DNA of 64,000 bases from Microbacterium sp. Se63.02b (GTDB lineage: Bacteria > Actinomycetota > Actinomycetes > Actinomycetales > Microbacteriaceae), in assembly GCF_014171575.1 (NCBI RefSeq), contig NZ_CP050453.1, positions 3,596,001 to 3,660,000 of the forward strand, given 5' to 3'. The notes below the pieces were generated by a model. It was not told the origin of the DNA. It saw only the letters and a list, made by a program, of their open reading frames with translations, and made no database searches. Position numbers and translations under genes: made by a program. Of the stretch, positions 1-7,985 are shown one piece after another (position 1 is the first letter of the stretch; the number at the start of each line of letters is the position of its first letter).

Positions 1-148
1 GGACCGCCACTCCCCACAGCACCGCACCCAGAACCGCCAGCGCGGCCGCCGCTGCGGACGAGGCGATCGAGATCCGGACGACCTCGACGGCACCGCTCAT
101 CGTGAATCCGACACCACCGATGAGCCCCGAGACACTGCGCAGTTCCAT
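1..148 (-). CDS. Membrane protein N-terminus (partial)
   Basis: The gene runs off the left edge of the window, so only the first 49 codons are visible. The start ATG at 148 opens a frame with no stop, beginning MELRSVSGLIGGVGF. A hydrophobic alanine- and valine-rich stretch at residues 30-49 looks like a membrane helix. Two other ATGs just upstream (152 and 156) are in other frames; the one at 156 soon meets a stop. The family cannot be recognised from this fragment. Confidence 0.5.
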   Translation of the reverse strand, partial: MELRSVSGLIGGVGFTMSGAVEVVRISIASSAAAAALAVLGAVLWGVAV

Positions 149-213
149 GCATTCATTGTGTAACACGTCAGTCTGAACGCGAAAGGCGTGCTTCCCCGGC
201 AGAGCCTTCATCC

Positions 214-249
214 GGCGGGCGCGGGCAGGAGACACCCGCCCTGCCCGCC
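214..249 (-). terminator. Hairpin after the cytochrome b gene
   Basis: GGCGGGC (214-220) pairs with GCCCGCC (243-249), and an inner GCGGG/CCCGC pairing extends the stem. It lies directly behind the stop codon at 251-253, so it probably ends the etfB-etfA-cytochrome b transcript. There is no clear T run. Confidence 0.45.
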
Positions 250-250
250 A

Positions 251-1378
251 TCAGCGACCCGAGACCTTGCCGAACACCTTCGCGATCGGCGCGAGCACCA
301 GCGGTCGCGCCGCGACCCACCCGATCGCGATCACCACGAGCGACACGATGAAGACCCAGAAACCCGTCCAGGTGACCGCGTCCTGCGACGCGAACATGTG
401 GTTCAGGTTCCGCAGGAAACCGGTCAGCATCACGAGCGCGACGTGAGCGATGATGAACGCGACGAAGTACAGCATGATCGGGAAGTGCAGGGCACGCGCC
501 CACTCGACCGGGTACGCCTTCGACAGCCGCTCGGCCTTCTTCGGCCACAGCCCCGACATGCGGAAGCCCGTGATCGCGGCCAACGGCGCGGCGATGAACA
601 CGGTCACGAAGTAGGCGAGCTGCTGCAGGCTGTTGTAGTTGTTCCAGCCGTTCTCGTGCGGCCAGTCGAACGAGACGTATTGCAGCGCAGCGGAGAGCGC
701 GTTCGGGAACACCTCCCAGCTCGTGGGCACGATCCGCACCCAGTGCCCCGTGACGAACAGCAGCACCACGAAGATCACGCCGTTCACGAGCCACAGGATG
801 TCGAGCGACTGGTGGAACCAGAGGTTCAGACTGATCTTCCCCTTGGCGTTGCCGCGGGGCGTCCAGAAGACGGTCGGTCGCTTCTCGGTGCGCACCTGGA
901 GCCCCGAGCGGATGATCAGCACCATCAGGAACATGTTGAAGAAGTGCTGCCACCCGATCCAGGGGGCGAATCCCGGCTCGACGGCGATCGCCGGCTCGTA
1001 CTCGCCGGGGAACGCCCCGAGGAAGTCCTGCATGAACGGGAAGCTCAGGAGCGTGCGCACGAAAGCGATCGCCGCACCCGCGAGCACGCCGAGCGCGGCG
1101 GCGCCGAACAGCACGGCGATGGCCTGCGTCCAGGTGGGGCGACGACGGTCGGATGCGGGGGCCGTGGCGATGTGGCGCGGAGCCCGTCCGTTCCACACCG
1201 TGCGACTCCACGGCAGGGGAGCGCTGAGGTCGGCGACGGCGGGGACCGCGACGACGGACGTCGCAGCGGCGGCACTCTCGGCCCCGACGCTCTCCGACGC
1301 GGTCGGAGCGGCGGGGGCGAGCGCGGCGTCCGTCGCAGACACCGTCTCAGAAGAAGCCGATGTCTGCTCGACGCCCAC
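251..1378 (-). CDS. Cytochrome b/b6-domain membrane protein, core reading frame
   Basis: This 375-residue open frame encodes a membrane cytochrome of the b/b6 type. After about 75 low-complexity residues there are roughly five hydrophobic segments. Histidines in helix contexts ([34 protein letters not shown]) are candidate haem ligands. Two bases separate etfA's stop from the probable true start at 1988, so it sits at the end of an etfB-etfA-cytochrome operon. A membrane cytochrome beside ETF suggests a route for ETF electrons into the membrane; this is inferred from context. The ATG at 1378 is probably not the natural start: the preceding 200 codons continue the same protein after two one-base frame breaks (see 1379-1988). 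Confidence 0.75.
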   Translation of the reverse strand: MGVEQTSASSETVSATDAALAPAAPTASESVGAESAAAATSVVAVPAVADLSAPLPWSRTVWNGRAPRHIATAPASDRRRPTWTQAIAVLFGAAALGVLAGAAIAFVRTLLSFPFMQDFLGAFPGEYEPAIAVEPGFAPWIGWQHFFNMFLMVLIIRSGLQVRTEKRPTVFWTPRGNAKGKISLNLWFHQSLDILWLVNGVIFVVLLFVTGHWVRIVPTSWEVFPNALSAALQYVSFDWPHENGWNNYNSLQQLAYFVTVFIAAPLAAITGFRMSGLWPKKAERLSKAYPVEWARALHFPIMLYFVAFIIAHVALVMLTGFLRNLNHMFASQDAVTWTGFWVFIVSLVVIAIGWVAARPLVLAPIAKVFGKVSGR

Positions 1379-1988
1379 GGCCGGAGTTGTGCCCGCGGGC
1401 GGCCAGGGCTCTCCCCGACGACGCGCGGCAGGCCGCGACGGACGCCCGCGGCGGCCGAGGCGTGCGCAGCCGGTGCGCCTGTCGCCCCGGAGCAGCCGTC
1501 GGCGCCGCAGCGGAGGGAGTCGGCGTCTCGGTCGTCCCGCCGGTCGTCGGAGCGGCAGCGGCGGCCGCAGTCACCGGAGCCGCGGTCGCGGCGGCCGGTG
1601 CCGTTTCGGAGACGACAGCCGAGCCGTCGGCTCCGGCCACCGCGTCGACCGGCGGCCACGGCTCACCGCCTGGCACACGCGGGAGGCCCCGACGGACATG
1701 CGAGTCGGCCCGAGCGGACCGCCCACCCGCAGACGACGCCGCGACAGACTCGGCACCGACTGCGACGGACGCAGCCGCAACGGACGCCGCGGCAGCAACG
1801 GGCTCCGCAGCAACAGGTTCAGCCGCGACCGGTTCAGCCGCGACCGGTTCAGCCGCGACGAATCCGCTCGCGCTGCCCGACTCCGCGGTGAGCGGAGAAT
1901 CCGCGACCTCGACGGACGCATCCGCAGGGGGCCACGGCTCTCCACCGGGCACACGCGGAAGACCGCGTCGCAGCATCCGCGTCGCCAT
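1379..1988 (-). other. Frame-broken N-terminal extension of the cytochrome b protein
   Basis: From ATG 1988 the minus strand reads an alanine/valine/proline-rich segment with two copies of [15 protein letters not shown], near 1970 and 1680. A third copy near 1420 begins [10 protein letters not shown] but needs one more G in a GGGG run to continue as the motif. Another G is needed in a GGGG run near 1487 to join the frame before it. With both changes one frame runs from 1988 through to the cytochrome stop at 251, giving a protein of about 578 residues. The three motif copies are held on low-complexity, presumably cytoplasmic linkers. Confidence 0.6.
1801..1860. repeat. 15-bp tandem repeat, four units
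   Basis: Three exact copies of a 15-bp unit (1816-1830, 1831-1845, 1846-1860) follow one degenerate copy (1801-1815). On the minus strand each unit encodes VAAEP in the N-terminal linker of the cytochrome b protein. Copy number could vary without shifting the frame. Confidence 0.9.
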
Positions 1989-1990
1989 GC

Positions 1991-2962
1991 CTACTTCTTC
2001 CGTGCCTCGAGGGCCGCGATCACCTGCGGCACCACGGCGAACACGTCGCCGACGATGCCGAAGTCCGCGACCTCGAAGATCGGCGCCTCGGGGTCCTTGT
2101 TGATCGCGACGATGTTCTTCGAGGTCTGCATGCCCGCGCGATGCTGGATCGCCCCCGAGATGCCCAGGGCGACGTACAGCTGGGGCGAGACCGAGACGCC
2201 GGTCTGCCCGACCTGATGCGACTGCGGGATGTACCCGGCGTCGACGGCCGCCCGTGACGCACCGACCGCGGCGCCGAGCGCGTCGGCGAGCTGTTCGACG
2301 AGCACGAACTTCTCCTTCGACGCGAGACCGCGGCCGCCCGACACGACGCGGGTCGCACCGCGCAGCTCAGGACGCGAGGAGGCGGCCTCGACGATCTCGA
2401 CGGGTCCGGCAGTCGCGGCGGCCGCGCCCGATGCCGTGACGGCGAGCGCTTCGACCGAGTGGTTCGCCACCGCCTCGGCACGCGCCTCCACTGCGCCCTG
2501 ACGCACCGTGATCACCGGGGTGCCGAACGTGGGGGCGGAGTCGACGAGGTAGGCGCCGCCGTAGACCGAGTGGTGGGCGACGACGCCCTCTTCGTCCCGC
2601 GAGACCCCGACCGCGTCGACCGACAGCGCGCTCTTCGTCCGCACGGCGAAGCGCCCTGCCACGTCGCGGCCGGAGATCGAATTCGAGATGAGCACGGCGT
2701 CGGGGCGCACCTGCGCGGCGGCGGCCTCGAGGGCATCGACGATCGGGACCGTGAGCGATGCGGCGTCACCGTCGGCTGTCAGCACGACCGCCGCACCCGC
2801 CGCACCGACCTGGTCAACGGCCGCCGGGCTGCCGCCGACGATCAACGCGACGGGCGAGCCGATGGTCGCGGCTGCGCCGATCAGGGCCGCTGTGCTGCTC
2901 GCGGCAGACCCGGAGGGGTCGATGTCCACGAGGACGAGGATCGGGTTCTCGGACGAGGTCAT
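1991..2962 (-). CDS. etfA: Electron transfer flavoprotein subunit alpha
   Basis: EtfA/FixB, 323 residues, the usual length. With EtfB it forms the soluble FAD-containing heterodimer that takes electrons from acyl-CoA dehydrogenases. The C-terminal FAD domain is clear: SGGRG, then [20 protein letters not shown] and the [14 protein letters not shown] segment that contact FAD in the family. It starts one base after the etfB stop. Placement close to an acyl-CoA dehydrogenase (6780-7960) fits a shared role in branched-chain acyl-CoA oxidation. Confidence 0.95.
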   Translation of the reverse strand: MTSSENPILVLVDIDPSGSAASSTAALIGAAATIGSPVALIVGGSPAAVDQVGAAGAAVVLTADGDAASLTVPIVDALEAAAAQVRPDAVLISNSISGRDVAGRFAVRTKSALSVDAVGVSRDEEGVVAHHSVYGGAYLVDSAPTFGTPVITVRQGAVEARAEAVANHSVEALAVTASGAAAATAGPVEIVEAASSRPELRGATRVVSGGRGLASKEKFVLVEQLADALGAAVGASRAAVDAGYIPQSHQVGQTGVSVSPQLYVALGISGAIQHRAGMQTSKNIVAINKDPEAPIFEVADFGIVGDVFAVVPQVIAALEARKK

Positions 2963-2963
2963 C

Positions 2964-3740
2964 TCACACCAGCCTGTTCTGCACGAGGAACTCGACGAGC
3001 TTGTCTGCGGCGTCGCCTTCGTCCGTGATCTTCACGCCGGCCGCCCTCGGGGGCTTCTCCGACACCGCCGTCATGATGGTCCGCGGAGCGAGGGACGGAT
3101 CAGCCGACACCTCGAGGTCCGCGAGGGTGAGCACCTCGAGGGGCTTCTTCTTCGCCGCCATGATGCCCTTGAAGTTGGGGAAGCGCGCATCGGGGAGCGC
3201 CTCGGTGATCGAGATCACGGCGGGCAGCGGAGCACTGACCTGCTGCCCTCCCGCGTCGGCGGCCCGTGTTCCGGAGACGCCGTCAGCGGTGATCTCGACA
3301 GAGCTCAGCGCCGTCGCCTGCGCATATCCGAGGTGCTCGGCGAGCATCGCCGGGATGACACCGCCGGAGCCGTCTGTCGAGAGGTTGCCCGTGATCACGA
3401 GGTCGGGCGCACCGCGACGGATCGCCGCGGCGAGCACCTCGGCAGTGAGACCCAGATCCGCGCCGGCGAGGTCCTCGTCGGCGATGTGCACGGCAGAGGC
3501 CGCGCCGATCGCGAGTGCCCGGCGGACGGAGGCCGTCGATCCTGCGGGAGCCATCGACACGGCGACGACCTCGGTGCCGTCGTTCTTGTCGGCATAGCTG
3601 AGCGCGACTTCGAGGGCCCGTTCGGTGATCTCATCGAGCACGACATCGCCTGCCGCTCGATCGGCGAGGCCGGTCTCGAGATTCAGTTTGCGATCGCCAT
3701 AGGTGTCCGGCACCTCTTTGACCAGGACGAAGATCTTCAT
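2964..3740 (-). CDS. etfB: Electron transfer flavoprotein subunit beta
   Basis: EtfB, 258 residues, partner of the downstream EtfA. It begins [16 protein letters not shown], the typical beta-subunit N-terminus, and carries AMP/ETF-domain features (LATGNLST-type loop, [26 protein letters not shown]). An in-frame ATG 12 codons upstream exists, but GAGGAG eight bases before 3740 supports the shorter start. It is the first gene of the operon, and the 175-bp gap to the divergent MarR gene must hold its promoter. Confidence 0.95.
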   Translation of the reverse strand: MKIFVLVKEVPDTYGDRKLNLETGLADRAAGDVVLDEITERALEVALSYADKNDGTEVVAVSMAPAGSTASVRRALAIGAASAVHIADEDLAGADLGLTAEVLAAAIRRGAPDLVITGNLSTDGSGGVIPAMLAEHLGYAQATALSSVEITADGVSGTRAADAGGQQVSAPLPAVISITEALPDARFPNFKGIMAAKKKPLEVLTLADLEVSADPSLAPRTIMTAVSEKPPRAAGVKITDEGDAADKLVEFLVQNRLV

Positions 3741-3837
3741 CGAATGCTCCTCACGACACGGCGAGTCTATCCGCATCGCCCTCTATGTAGCCAAAAGCGA
3801 ACTTATTCACGGCCGGAGAGCCCGAATCCGGGGGACA

Positions 3838-3847
3838 ATGTATACAT
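3838..3847. promoter_or_regulatory. ATGTATACAT palindrome in the etfB/marR divergent promoter
   Basis: A perfect 10-bp palindrome with GTATAC core in the shared upstream region. The same ATGTATAC word occurs twice before the propionate-operon GntR gene (25646-25706). GntR/FCD regulators often bind GTnnAC-type palindromes, so this is a candidate operator for that regulator. The MarR protein encoded next door is the alternative binder. Confidence 0.5.
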
Positions 3848-3903
3848 AATCGACAACCTGACGGCCGCTTGGCCAGGCGACCTGCCGCACCGTCCCGCGC
3901 CGG

Positions 3904-3909
3904 TACCGT
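3904..3909 (+). promoter_or_regulatory. -10 element TACCGT, leaderless start of marR
   Basis: TACCGT lies six bases before the GTG at 3916 and there is no Shine-Dalgarno sequence. This is the geometry expected when transcription starts at the start codon. Confidence 0.45.
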
Positions 3910-3915
3910 AGAGAC

Positions 3916-4452
3916 GTGACCCGACCCCGCCCTCTCCCCGTGGACCCGCTCGCCGAGGCGAAGAGGCAGTGGATCGCGCACGGATGGGCGGATGCCGCCG
4001 ACGGCATGGCGGTGGTCACCTCGGTCATGCGCGCCCAGCAGTTGCTGCTCGCCCGGGTGGATGCGGCCCTCAAGCCGTTCGCGCTCAGCTTCGCCCGGTT
4101 CGAGGTGCTGCGCCTGCTGGCGTTCAGCCGCGCCGGGCGCCTGCCCCTGTCGAGCGTCGTCGCACGTCTCCAGGTGCACCCGACGACGGTGACCAGCACG
4201 GCGGAGCGCCTCGTCCGTGACGGCCTGGTGGTGCGCGAGCCGCACCCGCACGACGGCCGCGCAGCCCTCCTCGCCCTCACGGACGCAGGACGCGAGCTGG
4301 TCGAGCGCGCCACCAGCGCCCTCAACACCGAGGTGTTCGCCGATCCGGGGATGGACGACGGCGATGCGGCTGAGCTCGTCGCGATCGTGGCACGGCTGCG
4401 CAAGGCTGCCGGCGACTTCGCCGATCCGCGTCCGCAGCCCGACGCTCTCTGA
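3916..4452 (+). CDS. MarR-family transcriptional regulator
   Basis: 178 residues with a winged helix-turn-helix: RFEVLRLLAFSRAGRLPLSSVVARL, then the recognition helix HPTTVTSTAERLVRDGLV and the wing REPHPHDGRAALLALTDAG, typical of MarR dimers. Divergent from etfB, so it may control the ETF/cytochrome operon, itself, or both. No ligand can be inferred. The GTG start has no ribosome binding site but sits six bases after a TACCGT -10-like hexamer. Confidence 0.88.
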   Translation: MTRPRPLPVDPLAEAKRQWIAHGWADAADGMAVVTSVMRAQQLLLARVDAALKPFALSFARFEVLRLLAFSRAGRLPLSSVVARLQVHPTTVTSTAERLVRDGLVVREPHPHDGRAALLALTDAGRELVERATSALNTEVFADPGMDDGDAAELVAIVARLRKAAGDFADPRPQPDAL

Positions 4453-4491
4453 CCGGTCTCGGTTCCTCCCGCGACGGGTGCCCTCGGGGCG

Positions 4492-4497
4492 TACGAT
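4492..4497 (+). promoter_or_regulatory. -10 element TACGAT, leaderless start
   Basis: TACGAT ends six bases before ATG 4504, with no ribosome binding site, consistent with a leaderless mRNA. Confidence 0.5.
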
Positions 4498-4503
4498 CTC
4501 GGC

Positions 4504-4947
4504 ATGAGCGAACTGCGCCTGCACACCACCCTCACCGGCCGCGGTCCCGCCGCAGCGATCCTGCTCGACGACGAGCAGGTCGCATCCCTCGGGGCAAGGA
4601 AGGCGTTCCCCGTCGCGGTCACGATCGGCGGGCGCACCGCACGCCTGCGACTGGCGCGCATGGGCGGCGAGAACATGATCGGGTTCAGCAAGGCGGTGCG
4701 CGCCGAACTGGGCGTCGAGATCGACCAGGAGATCGATGCCGTGATCCGCGTCGACGGCGCGGAGCGCACGGTCGACGTTCCCGCCGAGCTCGCGACGGCG
4801 CTCGATGCCGACCCGAAGGTGCGTGCCGCGTTCGACGCGCTCAGCTACAGCGTCCGCAAAGAGCACGCGCGCGCGGTCTCCGACGCCAAGCAGGATGCGA
4901 CCAGGGAGCGGCGCATCGCGAAGATCGTCGACGGCCTCACCGGCTGA
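4504..4947 (+). CDS. YdeI/OmpD-associated family protein (DUF1905 type)
   Basis: 147 residues. The first half is a small beta-rich DUF1905 domain (HTTLTGRGPAAAILL, then FPVAVTIGGRTARLRLARMGGENMIGFSKAVR). The second half is the YdeI-like helical tail with ALDADPKVRAAFDALSYSVRKEHARAV and basic ATRERRIAKIVDGL. The family is widespread; its biochemical role is poorly defined. The gene is monocistronic and its 3' end is 17 bases from the convergent enoyl-CoA hydratase gene. Confidence 0.82.
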   Translation: MSELRLHTTLTGRGPAAAILLDDEQVASLGARKAFPVAVTIGGRTARLRLARMGGENMIGFSKAVRAELGVEIDQEIDAVIRVDGAERTVDVPAELATALDADPKVRAAFDALSYSVRKEHARAVSDAKQDATRERRIAKIVDGLTG

Positions 4948-4964
4948 ACTCGCACGTCACGCGG

Positions 4965-5739
4965 TCAGCGGTTCTGGAAGTCGGGCGCCCGCTTCTCACG
5001 GAAGGCCGACATGCCCTCCTTCTGGTCCGCGGTGTCGAACAGTGCGGCGAAGGCCTGCTTCTCATGCGCGAGGCCGTCGGCCAGGGTCGTCTCCATCGCG
5101 GCATCCAGTGCCGCCTTGGCCGCGTACACAGAGGGCAGCGACTTCGAGGCGATCGTGTCGGCGAGGGTGGTCGCCTCGGTGAGGAGATCGGCTGCCGGCA
5201 CGACGCGTGACACCAGGCCGGAGCGCTCCGCCTCTTCGGCGCCCATGAACCGGCCGGAGAGCACCAGCTCTGCCGCCTTGTAGTAGCCGACAGCGCGGAT
5301 CAGACGCTGCGTGCCACCCATGCCGGGGATGACGCCGAGGTTGATCTCCGGCTGACCGAACTTGGCCGTGTCGGCAGCCAGGATGATGTCGCACATCATC
5401 GCCAGCTCGCAGCCCCCGCCGAGGGCGAAACCGGACACCGCCGCGATGACGGGCGTGCGCACGGCCGCGAACTCGTGCCAGACGCCGAAGTGGTCTGTCG
5501 AGCATCTCCGCTGCGGACATGCCCTCCATCTCCTTGATGTCGGCACCGGCCGCGAAGGCCTTCTCGGATCCGGTCAGCACGATCGCGCCGACGCCCTCGT
5601 CCGCATCGAACGCGACGGCGGCTGCGGTGACCTCCTCGGCGAGCCGGCTGTTCAACGCGTTCAGCGCCTCTGGTCGGTTCAGGGTGATCCACCCGACCCG
5701 TCCGCGCTGCTCGACCAGGATCGTCTCGTACTCGGTCAT
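4965..5739 (-). pseudogene. echA: Enoyl-CoA hydratase, frame broken as sequenced
   Basis: Crotonase family, about 258 residues. From ATG 5739 the frame reads [17 protein letters not shown] and [10 protein letters not shown], with the oxyanion-hole motif [11 protein letters not shown]. Near 5495 the frame slips and conserved sequence resumes in another frame: [17 protein letters not shown], then [18 protein letters not shown] with the catalytic glutamate region, to the stop at 4965. One extra base or two missing bases explain the break. It probably hydrates methacrylyl-CoA or similar enoyl-CoA esters in the valine pathway encoded upstream. A four-copy pentanucleotide repeat lies just before the gene. 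Confidence 0.85.
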
Positions 5740-5750
5740 ATCGCCTGCCT

Positions 5751-5770
5751 TCGTGTCGTGTCGTGTCGTG
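5751..5770. repeat. TCGTG pentanucleotide repeat, four copies
   Basis: Four perfect tandem TCGTG units lie 12-31 bases upstream of the echA start, between a possible -10 region (GATACT on the minus strand) and the ribosome binding site. Slippage would change the leader length without touching the protein. Confidence 0.85.
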
Positions 5771-5830
5771 TCCAGTATCGTCCTTCGCCTCTCGAGCGCC
5801 CCCGCCCCCGCCGCGCGCTGAGGGGTCAGG

Positions 5831-5863
5831 ACACGCCGCAGACCGCACGGGGGCGCGGCGTGT
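5831..5863 (-). terminator. Hairpin downstream of mmsB
   Basis: ACACGCCGC (5831-5839) pairs perfectly with GCGGCGTGT (5855-5863). The hairpin sits 33 bases behind the mmsB stop and probably separates the mmsA operon from echA. Confidence 0.5.
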
Positions 5864-5895
5864 TGTGGCCCCTCACGGCCGGGCTCACACGAGGT

Positions 5896-6783
5896 TCACA
5901 CGACGCCGTCGCGGATGTCGGTGATGATGCCGGAGAAGTCCCTGGTCGCACCGTCGCCCGCAGCGAAGGCGGCATAGAGCTCCTGCGCGAGACGGCCCAT
6001 ACGCGCATCCGTCGAGGTCTGCTCGATCGCCTGCAGCGCGAGGCCGAGGTCCTTCGCCATCAGCGCCCCCGCGAAGCCGGGCTGGTAGTCGCGGTTGGCA
6101 GGGCTCGTCGGCACGGGGCCGGGCACGGGGCAGTTCGTCGTGATCGACCAGCACTGCCCGGACGCCTGCGACACGACGTCGAACAGCGCCTGGTGCTCGA
6201 GCCCGAGCCGCTCACCGAGGACGAATGCCTCGGCCACGGCGATCTGCGACACCGCGAGCACCATGTTGTTGCACACCTTGGCCGCCTGTCCGAGCCCCGA
6301 GCCTCCGCAATGCACGATGCGCTTTCCCATGACCTCGAGCAGCGGCAGTGCGGCGGCGTAGTCCTCGTCGGAGCCGCCGACCATGAACGCGAGCGTCCCG
6401 TTCTCGGCACCGACGACACCGCCGGACACCGGAGCGTCGACGTTGCGGTGCCCGGCGGCGAGCGCGAGCGCGTGCGCCGCCCGAGCCTCGTCGACGGCGA
6501 TCGTGGACGACTCGATGAAGAGGGTGTTCGGCCGCGCGGCCGCGAGCAGTTCCGTCCGATAGGCCTCGATCACATGCTTCCCCGCGGGGAACATCGTGAT
6601 GACGACATCCGCGTGCGCCACGGCATCCGCTCCGCTGGCCGCCACCGGGATGCCGGCCGCCTGCGCCGCCTCGACGGCCGCGGGCACGAGGTCGAAGCCG
6701 TGCACCTCGTGGCCGGCCGCGACGAGGTTCTCCGCCATCGGCAGCCCCATGTGCCCGAGGCCGAGGAACGCGACGCGCGTCAT
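5896..6783 (-). CDS. mmsB: 3-hydroxyisobutyrate dehydrogenase
   Basis: 295 residues, the family's normal size. It oxidises 3-hydroxyisobutyrate to methylmalonate semialdehyde with NAD in valine breakdown. The N-terminal dinucleotide fold has GLGHMGLPMAENL. The substrate loop is DAPVSGGVVGAENGTL, and the catalytic lysine region is GGSGLGQAAKVCNNMVL. The C-terminal helical domain has the usual KDLGLALQAI signature. ATG 6783 overlaps the acyl-CoA dehydrogenase stop as ATGA, so the two are translationally coupled. An open frame extends upstream but lacks family similarity. Confidence 0.93.
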   Translation of the reverse strand: MTRVAFLGLGHMGLPMAENLVAAGHEVHGFDLVPAAVEAAQAAGIPVAASGADAVAHADVVITMFPAGKHVIEAYRTELLAAARPNTLFIESSTIAVDEARAAHALALAAGHRNVDAPVSGGVVGAENGTLAFMVGGSDEDYAAALPLLEVMGKRIVHCGGSGLGQAAKVCNNMVLAVSQIAVAEAFVLGERLGLEHQALFDVVSQASGQCWSITTNCPVPGPVPTSPANRDYQPGFAGALMAKDLGLALQAIEQTSTDARMGRLAQELYAAFAAGDGATRDFSGIITDIRDGVV

Positions 6784-7960
6784 GATGCGCTCCTCATCGA
6801 CGCCGACCCCGCCGGGCGCAGCATCTCGCGTCCGACGATGAGTCGCATGATCTCGTTCGTCCCTTCCAGGATCTGGTGCACCCGGAGGTCGCGGACGACC
6901 TTCTCGATCCCATAGTCCTGCAGGTATCCGTAGCCGCCGTGCAGTTGCAGCGCCCGGTTGGCGACGTCGAAGCCGGCGTCGGTCGCGAAGCGCTTGGCCA
7001 TCGCACAGCGCATCGTGGCGTCCGGCGCCTTCTCGTCGACCGCCTGGGCTCCGTCGCGCACCATCAGACGTGCGGCATGCAGGTCGGTGCGCATGTCGGC
7101 GATCGCGAACAGGATCGACTGCTTCTCGGCGAGCGGCTCTCCGAACGCCATCCGCTCGTGCACGTACTGCACGGCCCTGTCGAGCGCCCACTGCGCGCCG
7201 CCGAGCGAGCAGGCGGCGATGTTGAGGCGTCCGCCGTTGAGAGCCGACATCGCGATCGCGAATCCTCGCCCCTCATCGCCGAGCATGGCGGATGCCGGAA
7301 CCCTGACGCCGTCGAAGATCACCTGGCGGGTGGGCTGCGCATGCCAGCCCATCTTCTTCTCGGGAGCCCCGAAGCTCAGCGCCTCCGCATCACCGGGGAC
7401 GAGGAAGGCGCTGATGCCGCGCGCTCCCGGTTCCCCGGTGCGCGCCATCACGACGTACACGGCGGCCTCGCCCGCACCGGAGATGAACTGCTTCACGCCC
7501 GTGAGCACGTAGTCGTCGCCGTCGCGGACGGCGCTGGTGGCGACGTTCGCGGCATCCGAGCCGACGCCGGGCTCGGTGAGAGGCAGTAGCCGCCGAACTC
7601 CTGCATCGCCGTCAGCTGCGGCAACCACTGCGCGCTGCGCGTCGTCGCCGTAGGAGTCGATCATCCACACGACCATGTTGTGGATGGAGATGTAGGCGGC
7701 GACCGCGGGATCGCCCTTGGCGAGCTCCTCGAAGATCGCCACGGTGTCGGTGCGGCTCAGGCCCGTGCCCCCGAACTCCTCGTCGACGTAGATGCCGCCC
7801 AGGCCGAGCTCGCCGGCGCGGTTGAGGGCTTCGCGGGGAACAGGTGCTTCTCGTCGCGCTCGGCGGCGTAAGGGGCGAGTTCGGTCTCGGCGAACTCGCG
7901 GACGGCGCCGAGGATCGCCTCGCGCTCCTCGGCGGTGGTGGTGACGGTGGTCATGGTCAT
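6780..7960 (-). pseudogene. Acyl-CoA dehydrogenase, frame broken as sequenced
   Basis: An isobutyryl-CoA-type acyl-CoA dehydrogenase of about 390 residues. The N-terminus (ILGAVREFAETELAPYAAERD) is read from ATG 7960, with ATG 7954 as alternative. A missing C in a CCCC run near 7838 shifts the frame. The middle then carries EEFGGTGLSRTD, AYISIHNMVVWMIDSYG and TEPGVGSDAANV. Between 7580 and 7625 two compensating slips replace the expected QWLPQLTAMQEFGGYC stretch. The C-terminus has RALQLHGGYGYLQDYGIEKVVRDLR and QILEGTNEIMRLIVGR, which includes the catalytic region. FAD is reoxidised by ETF, encoded at 1991-3740. It lies between mmsA and mmsB. Confidence 0.88.
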
Positions 7961-7985
7961 CGCGATTCCTTGGGAGATTCCGGGC

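Noticed and set aside
188..1891. Long plus-strand ORF of 567 residues.
   Set aside because: It is antisense to the cytochrome b gene; its composition (Arg, Pro, His) is that of a high-GC shadow frame and no domain is visible.
1347..1988. Programmed ribosomal frameshifting in the cytochrome b gene.
   Set aside because: No slippery heptamer or downstream structure stands out, and the same kind of break occurs in many unrelated genes, which points to sequence error.
7560..7640. Divergent segment in the acyl-CoA dehydrogenase taken as a natural variant.
   Set aside because: Reading another frame gives QWLPQLTAMQEFGGYCLTEP, the conserved family sequence, so two compensating indels are more likely.
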